Part shown: one piece after another, positions 7,755 to 14,777 of the stretch
How positions within the stretch are numbered: the stretch's first letter is position 1
How the letters are laid out: the number at the start of each line of letters is the position of its first letter
Origin: Chitinophaga pinensis
GTDB taxonomy: Bacteria > Bacteroidota > Bacteroidia > AKYH767-A > OLB10
Assembly: GCA_945872015.1 (NCBI GenBank)
Contig: CAMBYJ010000006.1
Location: 1 to 20,391, forward strand
Direction of reading: 5' to 3'
Length of the DNA stretch: 20,391 nt
The notes under the pieces: model-generated
Told to the model about the DNA's origin: nothing
What the model saw: only the letters and a program-made list of their open reading frames with translations
Databases searched by the model: none
Made by a program: the position numbers and the translations under genes

Positions 7755-8336
7755 ATGTATAACTACTACCTATTCTACAAGCCCTATAACATCCTGTCTC
7801 AATTTACCGACGAAGGAAATAAGCAAGGCTATGGCTCGCTCGTTACAATTCCGAAAGATGTTTATAATGTTGGTCGTTTAGACTCAGATAGCGAAGGCTT
7901 GATGATTCTAACGAATGATAAATCATTAAATCAACTTTTATTGCAACCCAAAAACGCACATAAGCGAACGTATTATGTGCTGGTGGAAGGTGTTGTTACG
8001 GAGAAAGCAATTCAGCAATTAAGAGAAGGTGTTTCCATCACAATTGATGGTCAATCTTACGATACTCGTCGTGCAGATGCGCGAATTATTGATACCCCTG
8101 AATTACCTGAACGCAATCCCCCAGTCCGTTTTCGTAAAACTGTAACAGATACTTGGATCGAATTAAAATTAACAGAAGGAAAAAACCGACAGGTTCGTAA
8201 GATGACAGCAGCTGTTGGATTCCCGACGTTGCGATTAGTGCGTGTAGCGATAGGCGGAATAACTATGGATGATCCAACACCTGGGAAATTGGTTGAATTA
8301 ACACGTAATTTTATCATTCAAAATATGGATGTTTAA
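7755..8336 (+). CDS. rluE: 23S rRNA pseudouridine synthase, RluE/RsuA family
   Basis: The 193-residue protein matches the RsuA/RluE type of uridine-to-pseudouridine isomerase. Visible motifs are the N-terminal YYLFYKPYNILSQFTDEG, the catalytic motif GRLDSDSEGLMILTND with Asp at about residue 43, KRTYYVLVEG, the NPPVRFRK segment typical of RluE, and the C-terminal EGKNRQVRKMTAAVGFPTLRL. There is no S4 RNA-binding domain, as in RluE, which modifies U2457 of E. coli 23S rRNA; the exact target here is inferred. The gene begins right behind a promoter-like box and ends 37 bp before the S9 peptidase gene on the same strand. Confidence 0.9.
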   Translation: MYNYYLFYKPYNILSQFTDEGNKQGYGSLVTIPKDVYNVGRLDSDSEGLMILTNDKSLNQLLLQPKNAHKRTYYVLVEGVVTEKAIQQLREGVSITIDGQSYDTRRADARIIDTPELPERNPPVRFRKTVTDTWIELKLTEGKNRQVRKMTAAVGFPTLRLVRVAIGGITMDDPTPGKLVELTRNFIIQNMDV

Positions 8337-8373
8337 TTTCTTTTCTTCAATTTTGAAAACTTATTATTGAATT

Positions 8374-10428
8374 ATGAAAACAATTAAATTATTAGGGATG
8401 CTTGTTTGTTTATCAAGTATTTCCTTAGCGCAAGATGTGCTTACTCCAGAAGCATTATGGAAAATCGGTAGAGTATCTGACCCACGTTTGTCGCCCGATG
8501 GAAGTAAAGTTGTATTTGGTGTTCGAACGTTTGATATTGCCGCTAATAAAGGGCAAGGCGATTTATACATTACTACTCCTAACGGTGGTGCAGTAACGCC
8601 ATTGTTAAATTCATCAGGTGATGAAAGCAGCGCTCGCTGGCGTCCCGATGGAAAGAAAATAGGTTATATGACCGCTGATGCAAATGGTGATTCACAGTTA
8701 TGGGAAATTAATCCTGATGGTTCTGATAAGCAGCAAATCACTTTTGTTACTGGCGGCATTAATTGCTTCGGATATGCACCTTCTATGAATCAGCTATGGT
8801 ATGCTGCCGATGTAAAGCTCGATAAGAAGCCAAGTGAAATTTATCCTGATCTTCCTAAAACTGAGGGCGCTCGTATCATTGATGGTTTAATGTTTCGTCA
8901 TTGGAATGCATGGCACGACTATGCTTACAGTCATATTTTTGTTACTGGTTATTCTGCTGGAAAAATTAACGGCGAAGCAAAAGATATTTTACTAAATGAA
9001 AAATGGGATGCGCCAACTGGTCCTTTTGGTGGCGACGAGCAAGTAGCTTTTTCTCCGGATGGAAAAACACTTGCTTACACTTGTGAAAAGCTTTGGGGTA
9101 AAGATGATGCAATGAGTACGAACACAGAAATTTATTTGTACGATTTAACATCAGGAAAAACTACAAACCTTACCGAAGGAATGAATGGTTATGATAACGA
9201 TCCTGTATGGTCGCCAGATGGTAAAATGTTATTATGGCATTCAATGGAAACACCAGGATATGAATCCGACAGAAATCGTTTGTTCGCTTATGATGTGACT
9301 TCTAAAGTGAAAAAGGAATTGATAACTAATTTCGATTATAATGTAGATGCTGTTCAGTTTACTTCGGATAGTAAGAAGTTTTATTTTCTATCTCCAATTA
9401 ATGCTACTCATCAGGTATTTTCATTTGATTTAAATCCTAAAGCTAAATCGCCAATCAAACAATTAACCTTTGATCAGGCCGACTATAACGAACTAACAGT
9501 AGCGGGTATGGGCAATTCAACTAAAATTGTTACTGCTCGCGTTGATATGACAATGCCATCGGAGTTGTATTCGATAAATGCGGCAGATAATAAGGTTACT
9601 AAGATTACCAATGTTACTGATCCTGCATGGGCTAAATTCAACAAGGCTACTATAAAGAAAAGAATGGTTAAAACTACCGATGGCAAAGAAGAATTAGTGT
9701 GGGTAATTTATCCTCCTGATTTTGATCCAACTAAAAAATATCCAGCTTTGTTATTCTGTCAGGGCGGACCACAAAGTGTAGTTAGTCAGACATTCTCTTA
9801 CCGCTGGAATTTTAGTTTGATGGCTGCTCAGGGTTATATCATTGTAGCTCCTAACCGTCGTGGACTACCGTCGTTTGGTGAAGCATGGAATGATCAGATT
9901 CAAGGCGACTGGGGTGGACAACCTATGAAAGATTTATTAGCTGCAATTGATGAAGTAAGCAATGAACCGTATGTTGATAAGAGTCGTTTAGGTGCAGTAG
10001 GAGCGAGCTACGGTGGATTTTCTGTGTATTGGTTAGCAGGTAATCATAATAAGCGCTTTAAAACATTTATCTCGCATTGCGGAGTATTTAATTTAGAATC
10101 TGAATTTGCTTGTACAGAAGAATTGTTCTTCGCAAATCATGATTTAGAAGGTCCTTATTGGAATACGCCACAGCCAAAAAGTTACAATGCTTTTTCGCCT
10201 AATCGCTTCGTAAAAAACTGGGATACTCCAATTTTAGTAATTCATAACGAGAAAGATTTTCGTGTTCCTTTAAATCAAGGTATCGAAGCTTTTACAGCAG
10301 CACAAATGAATAATGTGCCTTCTCGTTTCTTGTATTTTCCTGATGAAGGTCACTGGGTAGTAAAACCCCAAAATAGTATATTATGGCAGCGCGTTTATTT
10401 CGATTGGCTAGATAAATACTTAAAGTAA
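8374..10428 (+). CDS. Secreted S9 family serine peptidase, dipeptidyl-peptidase 5-like
   Basis: The 684-residue protein has a signal peptide (MKTIKLLGMLVCLSSISLAQ, cleavage near residue 20). An N-terminal beta-propeller follows with PD40-type blades: PRLSPDGSKVVF, ARWRPDGKKIGY, VAFSPDGKTLAY and PVWSPDGKMLLW. The C-terminal alpha/beta hydrolase domain (about 430-684) has nucleophile motif GASYGGFS (Ser545), Asp628 in HNEKDFRVP and His660 in PDEGHWV, so the triad is complete. The oxyanion-side motif FCQGGPQS and APNRRGLPSFG are also present. Length and motif positions fit the DPP5 branch known from Porphyromonas (dipeptide release from extracellular peptides, periplasmic); an acylaminoacyl-peptidase-like specificity cannot be excluded. 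The upstream gap holds CAATTTTG, a poor -7 match, so read-through from rluE is possible. Confidence 0.92.
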   Translation: MKTIKLLGMLVCLSSISLAQDVLTPEALWKIGRVSDPRLSPDGSKVVFGVRTFDIAANKGQGDLYITTPNGGAVTPLLNSSGDESSARWRPDGKKIGYMTADANGDSQLWEINPDGSDKQQITFVTGGINCFGYAPSMNQLWYAADVKLDKKPSEIYPDLPKTEGARIIDGLMFRHWNAWHDYAYSHIFVTGYSAGKINGEAKDILLNEKWDAPTGPFGGDEQVAFSPDGKTLAYTCEKLWGKDDAMSTNTEIYLYDLTSGKTTNLTEGMNGYDNDPVWSPDGKMLLWHSMETPGYESDRNRLFAYDVTSKVKKELITNFDYNVDAVQFTSDSKKFYFLSPINATHQVFSFDLNPKAKSPIKQLTFDQADYNELTVAGMGNSTKIVTARVDMTMPSELYSINAADNKVTKITNVTDPAWAKFNKATIKKRMVKTTDGKEELVWVIYPPDFDPTKKYPALLFCQGGPQSVVSQTFSYRWNFSLMAAQGYIIVAPNRRGLPSFGEAWNDQIQGDWGGQPMKDLLAAIDEVSNEPYVDKSRLGAVGASYGGFSVYWLAGNHNKRFKTFISHCGVFNLESEFACTEELFFANHDLEGPYWNTPQPKSYNAFSPNRFVKNWDTPILVIHNEKDFRVPLNQGIEAFTAAQMNNVPSRFLYFPDEGHWVVKPQNSILWQRVYFDWLDKYLK

Positions 10429-10432
10429 AAAG

Positions 10433-10463
10433 AAAACCCTGACTAATAGGTCAGGGTTTTTTT
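10433..10463. terminator. Bidirectional terminator that contains the stop codon of the DUF4296 gene
   Basis: AAAACCCTGAC (10433-10443) pairs with GTCAGGGTTTT (10450-10460) around loop TAATAG, followed by TTT on the plus strand and by a T-rich run (TTTTCTTTTTA) on the minus strand. It ends the S9 peptidase transcript. The right arm is also coding DNA: it holds the final Pro codon and TGA stop of the convergent lipoprotein gene. Confidence 0.88.
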
Positions 10464-10798
10464 GTGGCTGCATCTTTACTTAATTGGGTGAGTACTTCTT
10501 TGTAAAGTTCACTCATTTCCTTCGGATGATTTTTATACCAATCAAATGTGGTAGTAAATTCTTCGGGCGCTATTTTATGTTTCTCTAAAATGTATTTGTA
10601 ATTCCCGTAAGCAATTGCTTTTGTGCTGTCAGTATAACTAAGATTTTTAAGTTGAATAATTGCCTCTGCGTATTGCAAATCGGCTAATAGCGGAATTAAC
10701 TTTTCTCGCTTAATAAGATTATCAGGAATTTTCTCTTGACTTTTATTGCAGGAGATAATCGTCAAGGTACAAGCAAAAGCAATCAGTAGTTTTTTCAT
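10451..10798 (-). CDS. DUF4296 domain lipoprotein
   Basis: The 115-residue protein has an N-terminal lipoprotein signal (MKKLLIAFACTLTIISC) with lipobox IISC and Cys17 as the lipidation site. The mature part has the DUF4296 pattern: IKREKLIPLLADLQYAEAI near the start, then YKYILEKHKIAPEEFTTTFDWYKNHPKEMSELYKEVL. Function is unknown; the family is typical of Bacteroidota. Its ATG overlaps the pyrC stop as ATGA (10795-10798), so translational coupling is likely. The C-terminus (ATKKP) is encoded inside the terminator hairpin. Confidence 0.87.
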   Translation of the reverse strand: MKKLLIAFACTLTIISCNKSQEKIPDNLIKREKLIPLLADLQYAEAIIQLKNLSYTDSTKAIAYGNYKYILEKHKIAPEEFTTTFDWYKNHPKEMSELYKEVLTQLSKDAATKKP

Positions 10799-12135
10799 CT
10801 TCTCGAAAAAGTTAAACGATGTCCGTTAGCCATCTCATTAATTGCACCCTGATGATAAATTCTATTGCCATTCACAAATGTACTATCAATCGCACCTTTA
10901 AAAGTTGTTCCTTCAAATGGCGACCAACCACATTTGTACAAAATGTTTTCTTTTGTAACAGTCGTAGTTTTGTTTAAATCAACTAATACTAAATCGGCGT
11001 AATATCCTTCTCTGATAAATCCTCTTTCTTCTAAGTTAAAACAAGTAGCTACTGAATGTGACATTTTCTCAACGACTTTTTCCAACGTAATCCATCCTTC
11101 ACTCACCGCGTTCAACATTGCTGGTAAAGCATGTTGAACTAATGGACCGCCAGATGGTGCATTTAGATACTTGTTACTTTTTTCTTCAATGGTATGCGGC
11201 GCATGATCAGTTGCAATCACATCGATGATGTTATTGTTTACAGCTGCACGAATTGCATCTCTATCGCGTTGTGATTTTACTGCAGGGTTCCATTTGATTA
11301 AAGATCCTTTTGTTTTGTAATCTTCATCAGTAAAATACAAATGATGAACACATGCCTCTGCAGTAATTTTTTTGTCTCCTAACGGCAACGCATTATCGAA
11401 AAGTGAAAGTTCTTTAGCTGTAGATATGTGAAGTATATGCAGTCGGGTATCTTTTTTCTTCGCTAAGTCAACGGCAAGCGAAGAAGATAAATAACAAGCT
11501 TCTTCATCTCTGATAATAGGATGCATTTCCATTGGAATATCATCACCGTATTGTTCTTTCGCAGCTGCAAGATTTCTTTTTACTGTTGCTTCATCTTCGC
11601 AATGTACAGCAATTAGGGTAGGGGCATTGCCAAATATTCTACAAAGTACATTTGTATCATCCACTAGCATATCGCCCGTACTTGAACCCATAAATATTTT
11701 AATGCCACAAACATTTAAAGGATTAGTACGCACTACTTCTTCATAGTTGTGATTGGTCACACCCATAAAGAAACTATAATTAGCTAATGAACATTCAGAC
11801 GCACGTTGATATTTTGCTTCTAACAACTCCTGCGTAATGGTCTGCGGATTAGTATTTGGCATTTCCATGTAACTGGTGATTCCACCTGCTACAGCAGCTT
11901 TCGCTTCCGTATAAATTTCTCCTTTATGCGTTAAGCCTGGCTCTCTAAAATGCACCTGATCATCAATACAACCTGGTAATAAATGCAAGTGTGTCGCATC
12001 AATCTCTAAACAATTTTCCGTTACAGAAATGGACTGATCAATTTTTTCAATTCTTCCATTTTTGATTAATACATCGCCTCTGAAAATTTTATTTTCATTA
12101 ACAATACTTGCGTTTTTTATTAGTGTTGTATTCAT
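10795..12135 (-). CDS. pyrC: Dihydroorotase
   Basis: The 446-residue amidohydrolase interconverts carbamoyl-aspartate and dihydroorotate, the third step of pyrimidine synthesis in the cytoplasm. Visible motifs: GCIDDQVHFREPGLTHKGE (56-74), the MPNTNP substrate loop (92-97), GIKIFMG with candidate metal-bridging Lys146, AVHCEDE (His178), LHILHIST (His233/His236) and ATDHAPH (Asp310). In most dihydroorotases the first motif reads DxHxH; here the first His is replaced by Gln60 while His62 and Arg64 remain. I recall the same DDQVHFREPG form in other Bacteroidota, for example Porphyromonas, so it is probably a lineage variant and not damage. The gene starts 10 bp behind fumC and overlaps the DUF4296 gene by 4 bp. 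No other pyr gene is in the window. Confidence 0.92.
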   Translation of the reverse strand: MNTTLIKNASIVNENKIFRGDVLIKNGRIEKIDQSISVTENCLEIDATHLHLLPGCIDDQVHFREPGLTHKGEIYTEAKAAVAGGITSYMEMPNTNPQTITQELLEAKYQRASECSLANYSFFMGVTNHNYEEVVRTNPLNVCGIKIFMGSSTGDMLVDDTNVLCRIFGNAPTLIAVHCEDEATVKRNLAAAKEQYGDDIPMEMHPIIRDEEACYLSSSLAVDLAKKKDTRLHILHISTAKELSLFDNALPLGDKKITAEACVHHLYFTDEDYKTKGSLIKWNPAVKSQRDRDAIRAAVNNNIIDVIATDHAPHTIEEKSNKYLNAPSGGPLVQHALPAMLNAVSEGWITLEKVVEKMSHSVATCFNLEERGFIREGYYADLVLVDLNKTTTVTKENILYKCGWSPFEGTTFKGAIDSTFVNGNRIYHQGAINEMANGHRLTFSRR

Positions 12136-12145
12136 AATAATAATG

Positions 12146-13549
12146 TTATGAAGGTAATTCTCCCACCATGGTTAAAGGATCAACCCACTGATCAAATTCT
12201 TCAGCAGTAACGTATCCTAATTCAATAGCTGTTTCTTTTAATGTTTTACCATTACGATGTGCTGTTTGTGCAATCTCAGCCGCTTTGTAATATCCGATAT
12301 GTGTATTCAACGATGTAACTAACATCAATGAATTATTCAGATTGTTTTTAATGTTCGCTTCAATTGGTTGAATGCCTACTGCGCATTTATCATTAAACGA
12401 CATACAAACATCTCCAATCAAGCGAGCAGAGTGTAGGAAGTTATAAATCATTACTGGCTTAAATACATTCAATTCGAAATGTCCTGTTGCACCACCAATG
12501 TTTATTGCAACATCATTACCCATTACTTGTGCAGCTACCATTGCCATCGCTTCACATTGAGTTGGATTTACCTTGCCTGGCATAATTGACGAGCCTGGTT
12601 CGTTATCAGGAATAAATAATTCTCCAATACCACAACGAGGGCCTGAAGCTAATAAGCGAATATCATTTCCAATTTTCATTAAGCTAACAGCAACAGTTTT
12701 TAAAGCACCATGTGATTCAACAATGGCATCATGTGCAGCTAATGCTTCAAATTTATTTTCTGCAGTGATAAAAGGCAATCCAGCAAGTTGTGCAATATTT
12801 TTAGCAACATCTTCAGCATATCCTTTAGGAGTATTAATTCCTGTACCTACTGCAGTTCCTCCTAAAGCTAGCTCTGCTAAGTGAGGTAATGTATGTTCAA
12901 TCGCACGAATACCATGGTCTAACTGTGATACATATCCGCTAATCTCTTGTCCGAGTGTTAATGGCGTTGCATCCATTAAATGCGTACGGCCAATTTTAAC
13001 GATATGCATGAACTCCTTCGACTTCGCTTTTAATGTATCGCGCAAAGTACGTAACCCCGGTAACGTTACATCCATCAAAATTTTATAAGCTGCAATATGC
13101 ATCGCAGTAGGGAAGGTATCGTTAGATGATTGTGATTTATTTACATCGTCGTTCGGGTGAACAACTTTCTTTTCATCCATTAATGAACCACCTTGCATTA
13201 CATGCGCACGGTAAGCTACTACTTCGTTCACATTCATATTGCTTTGCGTGCCTGAGCCTGTTTGCCATACTACTAACGGAAACTGATCATCCAATTTTCC
13301 TTCTAATATTTCATCACAAACTTTTCCAATCAAATCGCATGTTTCTTTTGGTAAAACACCTGCATTCATATTTGTAATTGCAGCAGCTTTCTTCAAAATA
13401 GCAAACGCTTTTATAATTTCCTTCGGCATTTTATTAATGTCCTGAGCAATTTTAAAATTCTCAATAGAGCGTTGTGTTTGTGCTCCCCAATAAACATTCG
13501 CTGGAACCTGAACTGTTCCCATCGTGTCTTTTTCTATTCTGTAATCCAT
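12146..13549 (-). CDS. fumC: Class II fumarate hydratase
   Basis: The 467-residue protein is full length for the iron-independent fumarase that hydrates fumarate to L-malate in the TCA cycle (homotetramer, cytoplasm). Motifs: TGSGTQSNMNVNE (97-109), HPNDDVNKSQSSND (131-144), GRTHLMDATP (187-196) with His190 equivalent to the E. coli active-site His, and the fumarase/aspartase signature GSSIMPGKVNP (319-329) carrying the catalytic loop Ser. Aspartase is less likely because the HPNDDVN and GRTHLMDATP segments fit fumarase, but close homologues can be misassigned. It lies 36 bp downstream of prfB with no terminator between, and 10 bp upstream of pyrC, so all four genes may share a transcript. 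The start has no SD (AAATCATAAA before ATG). Confidence 0.94.
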   Translation of the reverse strand: MDYRIEKDTMGTVQVPANVYWGAQTQRSIENFKIAQDINKMPKEIIKAFAILKKAAAITNMNAGVLPKETCDLIGKVCDEILEGKLDDQFPLVVWQTGSGTQSNMNVNEVVAYRAHVMQGGSLMDEKKVVHPNDDVNKSQSSNDTFPTAMHIAAYKILMDVTLPGLRTLRDTLKAKSKEFMHIVKIGRTHLMDATPLTLGQEISGYVSQLDHGIRAIEHTLPHLAELALGGTAVGTGINTPKGYAEDVAKNIAQLAGLPFITAENKFEALAAHDAIVESHGALKTVAVSLMKIGNDIRLLASGPRCGIGELFIPDNEPGSSIMPGKVNPTQCEAMAMVAAQVMGNDVAINIGGATGHFELNVFKPVMIYNFLHSARLIGDVCMSFNDKCAVGIQPIEANIKNNLNNSLMLVTSLNTHIGYYKAAEIAQTAHRNGKTLKETAIELGYVTAEEFDQWVDPLTMVGELPS

Positions 13550-13585
13550 TTTATTTATGATTTATTCTTTTTATGTATTTTGATT

Positions 13586-14669
13586 TTATTCTGCGTATTC
13601 CATTAAGTAAGCTTTGATGAATTCATCTATCTCTCCATCAAGCACAGCTCCTGTATCAGATGTTTCATAATCGGTGCGTACATCTTTCACTAATTTATAT
13701 GGATGTAAAACGTAACTTCTGATTTGACTTCCCCATTCAATTTTTTTCTTTGAACTCTCAGTTGCTGCTTTCGCTTCGTTACGCTTTCTTATTTCAAGCT
13801 CGTATAATTGCGAACGTAACATTTGCATTGCTCGCTCTTTATTTCCTCCTTGTGTACGCTCTACCTGACAAATAACAACAATACCCGTTGGATGATGCGT
13901 CAGCTGAACTTTCGTTTCTACTTTATTGACATTTTGTCCACCAGCACCACCAGAGCGTGATGTTTGAATAGAAATATCTGCGTCCTTTATTTCAATATTG
14001 ATTTCATCATCAATCAAAGGATAAGCATAAACCGATGCAAACGATGTATGTCTTTTTGCATTCGCATCAAACGGCGATATACGAACTAAACGGTGAACGC
14101 CATTTTCACTTTTCAAATAACCATAAGCATATGCTCCTTCAATTTCATACGTTGCAGATTTAATTCCTGCACCATCACCATCGAGATAATCTATTTCAGT
14201 TACTTTAAATTTATGTCGTTCAGCCCAACGTAAGTACATACGTAAAAGCATCGATGCCCAATCCTGACTTTCTGTTCCGCCTGCACCAGAATTAATCGTA
14301 AGCACTGCGCTTAGTCGATCTTCTTCTCCACTCAACATATTTTTAAATTCAAGTTCTTCAAGCAACTTTAATGTTTGCTTATATGAAGCGTCCACTTCAT
14401 CTTCTGACGCTTCGCCTTCTTTGTGAAAATCAAAAAGTACTGTTAAGTCATCAACTGCCGATTGAACTCCTTTAAAAGCATTCGTCCAGTCTTTTTTAAG
14501 ATTGATGTTTTTTAAAATTTGCTCCGCGCGCTTGGGGTCGTTCCAAAAATCGGGAGCATGGGTTAATTGCTCTTCCTGAGCTATTTGTTGAAGTCGGTTA
14601 TCGACGTCAAAGATGCCTCCTCAGAGCATCTGTTCTATCAGAAAGGTCTTTTAATTGCTCTATAATCAT
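13586..14669 (-). CDS. prfB: Peptide chain release factor 2, expressed by programmed +1 frameshift
   Basis: Frame 1 starts at ATG 14669-14667, encodes MIIEQLKDLSDRTDALRRHL and stops at TGA 14609-14607. The +1 frame resumes with GAC at 14608-14606 and runs to TAA at 13588-13586, for about 360 residues (E. coli RF2: 365). The joined protein continues DVDNRLQQIAQEEQLTHAPDFWND, a normal RF2 N-terminal helix domain. SPF (about 198-200) is the codon-recognition motif for UGA/UAA, and GGQ (about 243-245, in SGGAGGQNVNKVET) is the peptidyl-tRNA hydrolysis motif. A plain six-frame scan gives only 14395-13586 from a GTG, which would drop 91 residues. RF2 shortage lets the ribosome slip at CTT-TGA, so the protein autoregulates its own synthesis. 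It heads the run prfB-fumC-pyrC-DUF4296. Confidence 0.94.
14606..14621 (-). promoter_or_regulatory. prfB programmed +1 frameshift site
   Basis: On the minus strand the bases read AGGAGG (14621-14616), CAT (14615-14613), CTT (14612-14610), TGA (14609-14607), C (14606). This is the canonical RF2 arrangement: an SD-like hexamer 3 nt before the slippery CUU, then an in-frame UGA followed by C, a weak termination context. E. coli has AGGGGG-UAU-CUU-UGA-C in the same spacing. The P-site tRNA shifts from CUU to UUU and GAC (Asp) is read next. Confidence 0.95.
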
Positions 14670-14676
14670 AATGGCG

Positions 14677-14684
14677 CAAAATTA
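14677..14684 (-). promoter_or_regulatory. Candidate -7 box (TAATTTTG) just upstream of prfB
   Basis: The minus strand reads TAATTTTG, an exact TAnnTTTG match, ending 8 bases before the A of the prfB ATG at 14669. A transcript from it would have a leader of only a few nucleotides or none. A TTG lies 15 nt upstream of the box, closer than the usual spacing for a -33 element, so the call is tentative. Confidence 0.45.
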
Positions 14685-14736
14685 GCCAATTAAGATGCAC
14701 AAACACTACTCGTTTGTTAAACTTTTGTATTATTTC

Positions 14737-14769
14737 AAAAAGAGAGGCCATCGTTTCGGATGGCCTCTG
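14737..14769 (-). terminator. Terminator of the OmpA-like gene
   Basis: AGAGGCCATC (14743-14752) pairs with GATGGCCTCT (14759-14768) around GTTTCG. On the minus strand the stem is followed by CTTTTTG. It lies about 10 bp beyond the stop codon of the OmpA-like gene and upstream of prfB, so it insulates prfB from that gene. Confidence 0.85.
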
Positions 14770-14777
14770 TAAATATT

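Noticed and set aside
12573..12884. 103-residue plus-strand ORF inside fumC
   Set aside because: It is antisense to the fumarase signature region, with no start context or recognisable domain.
13586..14395. A 269-residue release factor starting at GTG 14395, or a prfB pseudogene
   Set aside because: The missing N-terminal domain is present just upstream in the same +1 frame and is linked to an ATG by the classic CTT-TGA-C frameshift site with AGGAGG, so the gene is intact.
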